Source: Diphasiastrum complanatum (taxonomy: Eukaryota; Streptophyta; Lycopodiopsida; Lycopodiales; Lycopodiaceae). Taken from it: DNA of 64,000 nucleotides. The stretch is from contig CM055106.1 of assembly GCA_029204225.1 (NCBI GenBank), forward strand, positions 50,723,325 to 50,787,324, read 5' to 3'. Shown in pieces: positions 11,200 through 26,062 of the stretch. Numbering within the stretch: the first letter of the stretch is position 1; every line of letters starts with the position of its first letter. A program made the position numbers and the translations under genes. The notes beneath the pieces are model-generated. The model was not told the DNA's origin. It was given only the letters and a program-made list of their open reading frames with translations, and did not search any database.

Positions 11200-12248
11200 T
11201 TGGATCTTGTTATAAACATAAATATATGATGGATTGCCTCTGATTTGAGCCATCATGCATCCAATTTGGTTGTGTGAGGCTTAGGCACCATTATGTTGAA
11301 GTTTTGCTTGCTGAAGGAGTCCAAAAATGCATTTTTTACATGATCTGAGCCTATGATTGCTTGTTGGACCCGATAGAAGCCTCTATGCCTCTCTAATGAA
11401 TCTTAAAGGAGTTCTTATAACCTTTGATTGGATGCATATTGGGCTGTAGATGGATTTTTGATGACTCAACCTTGTAGAAGTGCGCCTTCCTACTTGAATA
11501 TATAATCAGTTACAACTCGCGCGTGTGAAGCCTAGGTGGCAGGGTGATGTGGAAAGTGTCTTGTAGACCTACTCTCCCTCCATACTGTGCTTTAGAACGA
11601 CCAATTTGGTGTCTTGTAGAGAAAGTTATGTCTCTCGGAAGTTTGGCAATTTTGAACTAAAATTTGCAAATTTTCCGTAATGTTCACAATTTAGGTCCAT
11701 ATCGAATGAAATTTGAAAATCCCAGTTTACGTAAAATTTGAAGTGACCATGAATGTTTTGGATTTGTTCAAATTTCTTGATTATTGATCAAACAGAAATT
11801 GCATAAAAAGTGAATGGTCTTACTGAGTTGAAATTAGTCAATTTGGTAAGGTCACAGTACCTTTCACTTTTGATTGAAGATTTTTGGGAATCTGTCAATT
11901 AATAGAAGCATTTCTTGTAACATTGTCTCAATTAATTCTGGACTTTTAAATTTATTTAGGACTATTTTTTACATATGGTACCAAAAGAGCCAGATCCCTA
12001 AAAACAATAAAAACTTATGAATTCTTGAAGTGGGATTTTCTCAAGTTCGAATCTCATTTCAATACAACTATAAGGCAAACAAGACAAATTTGAATAACAA
12101 GTCACAATTTAGTTAACTTTCTAAAATTTATTGATGCATTTGTCCAATAGCTATTAGCACCTAATATAATTGTCCAAAATTAGTGTCGATCCGAATAACA
12201 TAGACAACTTTTAAACATAAACATTGATATAGAATTTCAAAAGAAATA
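11200..12248. other. AT-rich intergenic DNA
   Basis: About 1 kb with no open frame of note, no RNA gene and no LTR pair. It is the left flank of the young Copia-type insertion and matches the sequence type resuming at 17,180. Confidence 0.5.
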
Positions 12249-12253
12249 TAAAC
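12249..12253. repeat. Target-site duplication (left), TAAAC
   Basis: The five bases TAAAC directly precede the left LTR and are repeated at 17180-17184 directly after the right LTR. This is the 5-bp duplication expected for a Copia integration. Confidence 0.9.
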
Positions 12254-13079
12254 TGTTGAATTTCACATGTGTGGATTGTCCACTACATGTACTTGTGATC
12301 TCCTAAGGTGTGTAGATGCACCAAGATCAAGACTAGATTGAGATTCAAGATCTATCTTTGATTCTATGGCAAAAACAAACTACTACATGCATTCAATCAC
12401 TTCCAACTCTCACTCACACATGTGGGAAGTGTTCCAAAAGTATTCTAAGTAAAAACAAGCTGTTCTACTCGGGTAGAGAGATAAAAACCATCATGAGCTC
12501 TCGGGTATAGAGAGAAAGCTAGAAATCCAATGACACTCAAAATCCACTCAATCTCAAAATCGATTAGATCCAAATGAGGAGTACAATGATACTAGTAGAT
12601 TCATGAGCTACCACTATGCTTAACTATGATTGGATCACACTTTGCCACCTCTTAATCCTATTGGACCATTGATCCATGCACCTCTAGATTCTATTGGACT
12701 ATATTCAAGCACACCTCAAATTCCTATTGGACCACACATGGTTCCACCTCTAAATCCTATTGGACCTCTTAAACTTCATCAAACAAAAGCATTACACTTG
12801 TCTACACTCTAATTGGCACAAGTTTGGCCTCCTACTCTATTTTGGCTCAATAGTGGCATTACAAGTGGAAATGGATAATTTGCCATCTATGCCAAATTTG
12901 ATCCTATCAACATCCTACACATAAATGCTTGACTATGAAATTCTATGAGACCCCTATATCAAACATCTTGATTTACTTTACAATTCTCCACACGTGGGAA
13001 CATCCTCCACACATGTGAGATTCACTTACAAACTTCTATCATAAAAAATACCAAGCTAGATTTTTGTCAATTTCTCACA
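12254..13079 (-). repeat. Copia 3' LTR (left)
   Basis: 826 bp, TGTTGAATTTCACATG at one end and AATTTCTCACA at the other, next to the polypurine tract at about 13080-13095. Nearly identical to the LTR at 16614-17179 over their shared length. Confidence 0.9.
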
Positions 13080-15263
13080 CTCCTCCTCAAAAAATAGCTT
13101 GGAAAGGTACTAGATCACTTGAGAAGTTTGTAAATCTTTTTGAGTGGATCCTTTGGTATGCATAAGAAGTGAAGATCAGCCAAGGGATCCATCATAGCAG
13201 CACCCTCACCATATCCATGATAAGATCTCTTTGGTAGAGATCTCTTGCCAATGCCTTTGAAGAGTGCTCCACCAATATGCCACTATGATCATGGGCTTTC
13301 TCCATGCTTGATGATGATCTTTGCTTTGAAAGTTTCACTTGCATGATGGATGCACCATAAATAGAGAAATCCGAGGCTTCCAAGCCTCATAAGGATCATG
13401 GAGATCAAGATCATAAGATGTGAAACAATAATGATTATCAAGATTATGCTTTCTAGCTTGACTAGTCCACATACAATGAACTATATCCATGATGGATCTA
13501 ATCTTGATATCAAAGACTATCTTGATCTTTTTTAGGCTGGTTACTCTCTCAAGGATGTAAGTGTCCACTTTGGATGCTTCACTTAATCTCAAGAGGAGTT
13601 TACAATTTGTCTCAAAACATGTGAAAACATGACTTTCAAAAAAGTGAGTACCAAGCTCAATCTTGTTCTTACTAGAACCAAGAGCATACTTTTGACAATA
13701 CAATATCTTGCTTTCAAAAAGTATTGGAAACACATCTAAGTCAATAATGACAAGAAACATGTCCATACCATAAGCATCATACAAAACTAGTATAGCTTTT
13801 CTTGAACTTTGAGATCCAAAAAATTCAATGAAGCAAGATAGCATTTCAAGCAAAGTAAGAGGAGCATATATGAATGTGTTGTAGTAGATACAACATAATA
13901 GATGCCCCTCTTTGCCATGTAAGGTGAGCCATAAAGACTTGGCCATGCATCTTGAAGATCTTCTTGAAATCATATGAAGAAGAAACTCCTCCTCACACCT
14001 TGGCCCCATCATAACTTGAATACCTTCAAAAAAGATAACTTGTGATGCTTCTTGAGAAGCCTTGATCTCATCCACTTCCAAGATTAAATCTTCATGCAAT
14101 GTGATATCTCTATTCACAATCACTTTTGAAATAGAGAGTGTAAAGACACTAAAGGCCTCCTTGATGGATGAGTATCCAATCATGATCCATGAGCTTGGAT
14201 CATCCTTCCTTCTTGTTTCCAAGGGAATATGTGCAAAGCAAGCACTACCAAGTTCACTAAGGTGATCAACCTTAGGCTTCCTCTTGAATAAAACTTCATA
14301 TGGTGCTATTCCTTCAAGAGCTCCAATACTCCTCAAAGCTTTGATCTTCAATGAGAATTTCTTCTCAACATATGTTTTGAATAATAAGGAATAATCATAC
14401 ACCATAATACTTGAAGAGAGAAGATATGTGCATCTTGTGTGATCATCCTCCTTTGAAATATTGGACATATAAGAAACATCAAAAGAGTTTGCACTCTCAC
14501 TTGGATCCAATTTGTAGATGCCTTCAAATCTTGATCCATATGCAAGGATCTCACCATCCTTCTTAATCACACAATTGTAAATATTGAAATTGACATCAAA
14601 GCCACTATCAAGAAGTTGGCCAACACTTAAGATGTTCTTTGTAAGCTTTGGGACAAAAAGAACATTGTTGAGAAAGATATCTTTAGAAGATGCAAGCTTC
14701 AAGGGAATAATCCCTACTCCTTCAATATTGCACTCATGCTTGCTTGCAATGTATATGGTCTTCTTGACTCCATCATAAGGCATAATAGATGAAAAAAAAT
14801 TCTTGGAGCCACACATATGTGAAGATGCTCCACTATCAATATACCATGAGTCATCCTTGTTGAAGGTGGAAGAGGAGAAGCTGGATGCCATAAGAGAGCC
14901 TTCTCCATCACTTGCAATATAGTCTTCTTTCTCATTGGTGATGTTTGCTTGATTGAGTTGATTCTTCTTCTTGAAGCAATTGGTGGCATAATGGCCTTTC
15001 TTGCCACAATAAAAGCCCTTAATCTTCTTCTTCTTGAGATTTGAAGTAGAAGCATGAGAGGTATCCTCCTCCTCCTCTCCATCTTGGTCTTTAGCTTTGT
15101 CATTAGAGAAGTGATGGTGTTTCTTTTTACTCCTCTCTTTGTGCTTGGCAAATAGAACTTTGCCATTATCATGATTGAGTGATAGCTTGTCCATCCTCAA
15201 GAGTTTGTACTCTTGTCTTGATTCTTCATAAATAGGCAGACTTTGAAGGGCCTCCAAACTTGG

Positions 15264-15380
15264 TAGCTCCTCTTTAATGCTTCTTGGTTTCCAAGGGAGG
15301 CTCGAACTTGGGACCAATGAAACTTTGGATGCCAAGCTAGCCAACTCAACCAACCCCCTTGGGTTAGCTCCTCTTTAATG
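15264..15380 (-). mobile_element. 85-bp tRNA-derived SINE, copy B, with 16-bp target duplications
   Basis: An 85-bp insert at 15280-15364 is flanked by the same 16 bases, TAGCTCCTCTTTAATG, at 15264-15279 and 15365-15380. On the minus strand it has an A-box-like TGGTTGAGTTGG and a B-box-like AGTTCGAGCC, and ends CCAAGAAG. It sits inside the gag region of the young Copia-type element. It is the same family, and the same 85-bp length, as the copy at 54102-54186. There is no poly(A) tail. Confidence 0.85.
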
Positions 15381-16613
15381 GCATAGGATTGGACAAGGTT
15401 GTCATATTCATCTCTCAAGCCATTGAGAATGACTTGGACTAGCTCACTTTGATTGATTGAGTCACCAATACATGCAAGCTCCCTATGAATATCCTTGACT
15501 CCCAAAACTTAATTACATGCACTCTCATCACTCTTTTGACTACTTTGGAAGATTTGATTTCTAAGAGTGAGGAGCCTACTTGAGACAATCCCAAGCTTCC
15601 TTGGATGTAGAACAATCACCAGTCTCCCTCAATATCTCATTAGAGACATTCATCTTAATGTAGTGGAGAGCCATCCTAGCTCTCTTCTTGTATTTTTGTA
15701 CTTCTTGAAGGACTTGAAGCTCCTCCTCAATCCCAAGTACAATGTCCATCACATCTTGGAGTATCAAGATGGACTCCATCCTCAACTTCCATATTGAATA
15801 ATTGAAAGTAGACAATCTCTCACTTGGTTGCAACAAGTATGAACTCATTGAAGTCATGTAAAGTGGAGATAAATGAAAGTGATGAACAAAAAATGTTGCT
15901 TCTCTCTCACTATAGGATCCAATAATGGTGTGCTACGATCTCCTATGCAAGATCTTGCAACAAACTGTGAGATGATTCTCACTAGCTATCTCAATCTCTC
16001 CAAAACTAGATCTACTTCACATCAAATGATGGAGTATGGGCAAAGTTAGGATCAAACACTCTTAGCACGTGTGAAATACACTAAGAAACCAAATTTGACT
16101 CAAATACAATGATATTGCATGAAACAAAATGGCTAAGATCTCAAAACAGTGCCTAGATCAATATAGATGAGATTGGTAAGCATTCAACTGTGATTTTGGA
16201 TCAAACAAGCAATCTCTTGACCAAACAAAATGTATCCACCCAGGTCTAGGTGCCCTACCTAACCCTCTTCAAAAGCTTATAACTTTTGATTGGCACAACC
16301 AAATGGAATGAAACTGATTGCATCAGAAACTAGACAAAAATAGCCTCAAAACAAGCTATCAAGCAAGATAAATGGATCAAGCATGAGAGATAACTTACAA
16401 ACTGAAATTGGATGTTCCTCACATGTGTCTGAGCACCTGATTCCATACAGTACCAGGTCAGACCCAATCAATGTCCTTTTGATCTCTTTTGATCCAAGAT
16501 TGAACAAGATAGCTAGGAAAATGGGCCTTGACAGCTTCTAGCTCAAGATTGATGAAAATTTTTCACTTAGATGGATCAAAATGCATGGTAACCTTAGGTA
16601 GGCTCTGATACCA

Positions 16614-17179
16614 TGTTGAATTTCACATGTGTGGATTGTCCACTACATGTACTTGTGATCTCCTAAGGTGCGTAGATGCACCAAGATCAAGACTAGATTG
16701 AGATTCAAGATCTATCTTTGATTCTATGGCAAAAACACACTACTACATGCATTCAATCTTGGACCATTGATCCATGCACCTCTAGATTCTATTGGACTAT
16801 ATTCAAGCACACCTCAAATTCCTATTGGACCACACATGGTTCCACCTCTAAATCCTATTGGACCTCTTAAACTTCATCAAACAAAAGCATTACACTTGTC
16901 TACACTCTAATTGGCACAAGTTTGGCCTCCTACTCTATTTTGGCTCAATAGTGGCATTACAAGTGGAAATGGATAATTTGCCATCTATGCCAAATTTGAC
17001 CCTATCAACATCCTACACCTAAATGCTTGACTATGAAATTCTATGAGACCCCTATATCAAACATTTTGATTTACTTTACAATTCTCCACACGTGGGAACA
17101 TCCTCCACACATGTGAGATTCACTTACAAACTTCTATCATAAAAAAAATACCAAGCTAGATTTTTGCCAATTTCTCACA
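16614..17179 (-). repeat. Copia 5' LTR (right)
   Basis: 566 bp, starting TGTTGAATT at 16614 directly after the primer-binding site complement GCTCTGATACCA, and ending TTCTCACA at 17179, followed by the target duplication TAAAC (17180-17184). It is shorter than the left LTR but about 99% identical where they overlap. Confidence 0.9.
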
Positions 17180-17312
17180 TAAACATAATTTGATATTTAA
17201 AAGAAATATAAACATAAATTGATATTTAAGAAACATAAACATCATTGAATCATATATTGCTTTAAACAAGCTGTATTATAAGAACTCTCATAGAAACAAA
17301 GCGGCATGGAGG

Positions 17313-17600
17313 TGTAAGGATTGCCTAGTGAAGATCCGACTAGATCTTGTTGCGTGCAACCAAAAGGACACCTGTGGAGCAAAACCACCCAAGCAACAGG
17401 AAATGGCTACTCAATACCTTAACCACTTTACCCTCATGCCATGATGAATGAATGCAAGAGAGAAGAAACTCCTGGATACAAGGATCAGAAAATCCAATAT
17501 GTAGATGGGCGAGTTTCCACTAGTATATATTCTCTCCCAGGAGGAGAGAATATTTTGGAGTACCCAAGATACTCTCTTGAGTTAAGCTCTCTATTCCTAG
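17313..17600 (+). repeat. LTR-like repeat family, copy X, with TATA-adjacent hairpin
   Basis: Shares about 250 bp with 21136-21345 (same orientation) and with the reverse complement of 19630-19888. Shared blocks include CAACCAAAAGGACAC, GTGGAGCAAAACCACC and GATGGGCGAGTTT. Next to a TATA-like TAGTATATAT it carries a perfect 11-bp inverted repeat (17527-17537 and 17543-17553) with a 5-base loop. Because copy Z abuts a tRNA-Met primer-binding site, the family is probably an LTR of a minus-oriented Copia-type element. Fossil; internal region not identified. Confidence 0.55.
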
Positions 17601-17699
17601 CAACATATGCAAGGAAATAGCAACCATTCAATCTTGATAGACTTAATTGTTCCTAATTAGCCAAAAATCTAGACTGAAAACAGTACACCAACATTCCTC

Positions 17700-19304
<1,605 letters not shown>

Positions 19305-19629
19305 AACATCTTCCACCATGCCTTTAAATCGAATCATAGACTGATCATCCAACTAAAGTGCAAAAGCCGTAGGTTTCATCTTTGTAAGACGCACACAATT
19401 TCATAGAGATAAGATTGACTCCTGACCCTCTATATATCATTGTTGCCTCTCGATCGAAATGTTTATGTTCAATCGGCAAGGTAATGTTTCTCTGTTCAAT
19501 CTCCCAAATAGCTCCTACATTGAGTATTTCATTTGATTTTTCAAATCCGGCACAATATAGTGGTTCCCAGTGGACTTTTGGTTCAGTTTTGGTCATCTTT
19601 CAACTAATACTTCTTTGGCTTGAGACACT

Positions 19630-19888
19630 GCATGGGAATCCTAAGGGGATTATTCTCTCCTCTTGGAGAGAATATATACCATGAAAACTCGCCCATCTCC
19701 CTATTGGAATTTCATATTCATAATCTAGGATCCTCTCCTCTCTTGTATTCATTCACTGTGGCTTTTCATGTTGACTGGCCTTTTCATGTTGCTTGGGTGG
19801 TTTATGCTCCACATGTGTCCTTTTGGTTTGCATGTGACAAGATTCTTGAAGATCTTCACTTGGTGATCGTTAAAGTTTACCACCATCT
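19630..19888 (-). repeat. LTR-like repeat family, copy Y (inverted)
   Basis: Reverse complement of copy X at roughly 75% identity by eye. It keeps the TATA-adjacent hairpin: TATTCTCTCC at 19651-19660 and GGAGAGAATA at 19665-19674, loop TCTT. Inverted relative to X and Z, so it is not their LTR partner. Confidence 0.55.
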
Positions 19889-19899
19889 AGATTAATAGA

Positions 19900-21120
19900 C
19901 CACATGATTGAGTTAATTCCAGGATCTTTGAGTCGCTTATTGACAATTTTACTCACAAAACTGTCAAAATTTCAAATGGCCATATCTTGAGCTACGGTGC
20001 ACAAAATTGGACACTGTAAAGTACAGTACACAAGGAGACCAAGTGACCAGGATGATTGACACCTCACCCTTCCACCTTAGTTTCACACGTGCAAGCATAG
20101 AACCTTTGAAATTCTACAGTAGGGGTTGCATTTTTTCTAGGTCCATACATGCAAAAACTTGCAAACACCTTCCCAGGATCAAAAGAAACATTACCAACAT
20201 TCTTAAACAATCCATTAGACTTCCTTGAAGCATTCATACAGGTCCTAAGAAGCATTATGGGCTGAGAACGAAGATTTTTGGTTTTTTGAAGGGCGCTCTA
20301 GCTATAAACTTGATGGAGATGGAGCCCACCAAATCACAAGTCCGATAGCTTGTTGGAAAAGCCAAAAGGAGTTTAAAATAGGCTATATTAGTTCCATGAA
20401 TGATCCTTTTGTGGATTGATAACAATCAGTCCCCCAAAAATCTCCAAAAAAGGCTATTATCTGGTTTTTTCGGCCTTCTACTTCACTAATTCTCTGAAAT
20501 CTTGGCTCTAACTTCAGGCCAAGATCTACAAGGCATTTTACACTAGTATATTATCCAACTATATGAAAAAAAAACTTGCAAAAATGAAGATTTTTGGCAA
20601 TTTTCCAGTTTTTTCCTCTACGTAAAGTTGATATTAATGACATGCATCTCACACGTGCAACTCAATTTACAGGATAATAGCCATCCAAATGATTTGATCT
20701 TGCTGGATTTTAGCTCTTTGTATCAATTTCTAGTCAAAAATCATGAAAATCAAGTAATTTTTGACCGAAAAAATAGCCTAGAATCTAAAATCTTGAAAAC
20801 AACTAGCATGCATCATTAATTCCATCATTAATGATCCCTATAATGAAAATACACTTGCTGAAATCTTCAGATCTACTTCATGTTATGAGAAATACAAGCA
20901 AAACTCTAAAAAACTATCATAAACTAGCTAAAATCGACAATCACCCATATTGTTATAGAGAAAGCCAATATCTAATGGATCTTAGCAACATGCAAGTGGA
21001 AGTACTGATAGAACACTCACTTGTAAGGCTTTTCACCATGAGAAAGAGAATACGGATTGATCTCCACCAAAGTGTTGACGAAAAGCTCCACAGCTCCAAT
21101 CCCTTCGATCTTCATAAGCC
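19900..21120. other. No gene recognised
   Basis: AT-rich sequence with short open frames only. It probably includes degraded internal or leader sequence of the element whose primer site lies at 21123-21134. Confidence 0.4.
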
Positions 21121-21122
21121 TT

Positions 21123-21350
21123 GCTCTGATACCAATGTAAAGAGAAGCGCCTCCAAGATCCTGCTTACAAGACACACACAAAGGATTGATTGTGGAGCCA
21201 AACCACCCAACCATGCAGATGCTACTGATCAATCTCCAATAGCATCTCCCCCATGTTAGAGAATAGGATGCAAGTGTAGAGAGAGTAACCTGGCAATGAA
21301 AACTCACAATGAGAATGGGAGTAGAGCGAGTTTCACCAAGAGGAAATAGC
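21123..21350 (-). repeat. LTR-like repeat family, copy Z, with tRNA-Met primer-binding site
   Basis: GCTCTGATACCA at 21123-21134 is the complement of a Copia primer-binding site. The adjoining repeat starts with TG at 21136 and resembles copy X (GTGGAGCCAAACCACC, GCGAGTTTCACC). This places copy Z as the 5' LTR of a minus-strand element. The element is broken and its coding parts are not recognisable nearby. Confidence 0.55.
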
Positions 21351-21599
21351 CCTTGCCTTACCTGTGCACGTGTCCATGCAAGGATACAACATTCCCATAC
21401 ATGCAAGTCATTACTATTGATACTCTGCACCATGCCAATAGCCATCCTAACCCATGCAATAGCTCCACAAATCACAATATGTGTGGGGGTCCTGACAAGG
21501 TTATTTTTTACATTTCTAGCCTAGTTCAGAATAACGAGGCACAACCAATAAATTGAGTATTGGAGTACCGTGTATCCAAGCCTAGGACTATACTGAATC

Positions 21600-22960
21600 A
21601 TATATAGAGGACATGGACGTAACATAGGCAATCAATTCGATTTGGAATAGACGTGCTACCAAGGCATTGGGAATAATCAATATGAGTGTCAAAGATCTCT
21701 CACATTTCATTTGCGACCACACCAAGTAAATCTTGGGTGATATTGCAATCGATGTATGAATTTTTGAATACCACCAGACTTCTCTTCTTAAAGCAAAAAC
21801 TGCTTACCATTCGGATGCATCAAAATCGGTCACCAACTCTCAGACAAGGCTCAAAAAATTGCAAGATCAATTTGGAGTCATAAATGAGACAATTTCTCTC
21901 ATTATATCATAAGCATTATGATGAATGCTTTGCCTCCTTCTTATAGGTATCTCGTGACAATAATGATCGTCAAAGAGAAACAACCTTCATTCGAAGAATT
22001 CTTAGGAAATGACGTGCAAGAGGCATGCAAAAGGATCAAAAAATAGTAATCAAGCAGTTGCAGCATCCTCGAATTCTCAGAGAGGAAGAGTTCATGGAAA
22101 ATTCAGAGGAAGAGGCAGTTTCAATCAAGGTGACAGTAGACCACAACTGCAAGCACAAGAAGATCAACATGGAAATTAGCACCATGCGAAAAATTTTGAG
22201 AGTAGGATTTCAGAATTAATGGGGGGATACCAAGAAAAAGAGGCCATGTTACTATTGCGTCAAGAATGGAGATTTTGAGAATGAATCTTGCATCAAGCAA
22301 GCTACTTCAAATGCTCATGGACGAGGAAGAGACAATCACAATAGAGGTCCAAATAGATGTCAAGCTCAACCTGCAACAAATTATGCAGACAAGCAATGTG
22401 ATGAGGTGTCATTGATCATCATGAGCAACACCGCATCAACAGGTGAGTGGTACTTGGATTCAATGAGCATCATCTCACATGACTTCTCATAAGGAATGGT
22501 TTTCCACCATTGATCTAGATGATAGAAACTCAAAAGGCATATTGGGAGATGATAACACACAAACAATTGAAGGTGTTGGAGATATTAAAGTTAAAACTTG
22601 CATTAGTACAAAAGAAAAGTATTCAAAATGCATTGTTGCTTCCTAATCTACTAAAGAATCTAATGTCAATTGGTTGTTCAATTGATCAAAACTATAATGT
22701 TGAATTCTACAATGATTGATTTTTTGTCAAAGACTTGAAGAATCACTTCAGGATTGTAGCACAAGGCACACAAGCGAATAAAAAGTTTTATTTTCTAGAA
22801 ACTGCTTTGGAGCAATGTGCAAATGCAAGTAGCAGTGATGATCAAATTTGTTTATGGCATGGGAGGCTTGTTCATCTCAACTATGGGAGCTTAAGTGATT
22901 GTTCAAAATGTTTGGATTGGCGATCGCTTTTAAGAGTTATATTGTTCAAATGACTATGTG
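21600..22960 (+). mobile_element. Ty1/Copia gag-protease fossil
   Basis: Plus-strand remains of a Copia polyprotein. A gag part near 21.6-21.85 kb (FLKQKLLTIRMHQN) is followed by an Arg/Gly/Gln-rich stretch, a zinc-knuckle-like Cys region near 22.23-22.32 kb, a protease-like WYLDS near 22.45 kb, a segment matching ...LPNLLKNLMSIG (about 22.65 kb), and a GAG-pre-integrase signature LWHGRLVHLNYGSL at about 22.85 kb. Heavily decayed, with many breaks. No integrase or RT follows. Confidence 0.75.
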
Positions 22961-24175
22961 TGATAATAATTTTTGGTCATTTTACGAGGGATTTATGGTC
23001 TCGTGTGAGTTTCAGTTTTCTTGTAAAAATTTTACAATCTTTTGTGTGGTGTTACAATTCTTTACAAGGATTTTATGTATAATAGGGTTTTATGATTCCT
23101 TACATAGGTTTTACATTGTACGTGTCTTTACAGATTACACCTTTATAAGGTTTACAAGGCATTTTGGTTTATGGTTGTTATGTTCTTATGGCCCTTTACA
23201 TTCCATTATGAAGTTATGTGTGTCTATCAAGATTTATGTCTTTAATGTAAATAGGTGACGTGTGGGGTTACTTTAAACACTCTTTATCGATGTTGTATGT
23301 TTTAGCATCTTTTGTACCTTTTCCATTTCATATCATCTAATGGTTTTCTTTGGTGGTGGAATACATGTGTTGTTCATCCCTCATTGCAATCTTTTATCTC
23401 TTAGTGTGTTAACGATTAAGCGATGTTCAAGGGACTCTTTGACAACATTTTGTGTGCTTAGTGTTGTTTGCAATTTTCGACCTAATGAGGTTGTTGCATC
23501 TATAGCTCAAGAATTTATTGAGAATTTGAGCATTGTTAATGATGGCGTGCTTAGTAGCACAATTCAGGATTGTCAGATGTTGATCGATGAAAAGTCTTAC
23601 CATAATGCTTTAGAGCTACTTTATGGTTTTGGAGAACCCGAGGTTCCAACTGTTGATATGGGTGAATTTTTATCTTCTGGAGCATTGTCGAAAGATCAAG
23701 ATTACAGGCTAAGCATGTAAGGATGCGACACTTGGTTCTTTTTTTCGATGGATGAACCATGTGGTTTTTGGATGTCAAACATACTGCAACTTGGCAATTA
23801 AGTCTTTTGGAATGATTCGGGTGGCTTTATCGGGGGTTAAGTTCTTTGGGACAAAATTTCTTTCGCCCAATTTTGCAGAAGTTTGCAAAGTAGGCATAAG
23901 TATATTGAGTGGGGGTCACACATTAAAAACATTTGTGATAGTTTTGCAATTTTGTTGAGCAATGAGGTCAATAAGTTTAAGCATACTAATAGAAGGGCTA
24001 ATGCTGCTAGCAGTTTTCTCTGTTTGATATTGAACAAGGAACGGAGCTTATGGTGGAAACGACCCCTCACTCCCATCCAATTTCTCTAACTAAATGTCTC
24101 GTCCTACTAGTTTTGAGATACTCTCAATTCCTCTCGCTAACTTTGTTGCTCCTACTTTATCTCTCTACCAATGGA
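22960..24175 (+). other. Unassigned sequence with one modest open frame
   Basis: Thymine-rich DNA with short repeats of TTTTACA/TTTACAAGG near 22.98-23.16 kb. A 126-codon plus frame at 23340-23720 contains NEVVASIAQEFIENLS, QDCQMLIDEKSYHNALELLYG and VPTVDMGEFL, which look like amphipathic helices of a real protein, but I do not recognise the family. It may be an old gene or transposon fragment. Confidence 0.3.
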
Positions 24176-24178
24176 ATA

Positions 24179-25985
<1,807 letters not shown>

Positions 25986-26050
<65 letters not shown>

Positions 26051-26062
26051 ACACACACACAC
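25986..26062. repeat. Compound (GA)n(CA)n microsatellite
   Basis: About 60 bp of GA repeat followed directly by about 16 bp of CA repeat. Confidence 0.95.

Larger units (their letters stand above)
12254..17179 (-). mobile_element. Young Ty1/Copia-type LTR element, non-autonomous, with nested SINE
   Basis: The element reads on the minus strand. LTRs lie at 12254-13079 and 16614-17179 (TGTTG...TCACA on the plus strand), flanked by the 5-bp duplication TAAAC. The primer-binding site (GCTCTGATACCA on plus) abuts the right LTR, and a polypurine tract abuts the left one. Coding parts from right to left: gag N-terminus (about 15576-15857, STFNYSIWKLRMESIL), gag C-terminus, zinc knuckle FYCGKKGHYATNC (about 15000), protease WYIDSGASSHMCG (about 14815-14850), and an integrase C-terminal part (APYEVLFKRKP, about 14260-14310). 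No RT or RNase H is recognisable. Instead the last frame stays open about 300 further codons without known motifs. The LTRs differ in length but show only about six substitutions over about 566 shared bases (near 1%), so the insertion is recent. Broken or non-autonomous; few breaks. Confidence 0.9.

Noticed and set aside
11970-12070. tRNA-like or primer-site-like words (TGGTACCAAAAGAGCC and AAGTTCGAATCTC)
   Set aside because: A weak B-box-like word without a matching A box at tRNA spacing, and the primer-site match is too poor. No LTR pair or SINE similarity supports either.
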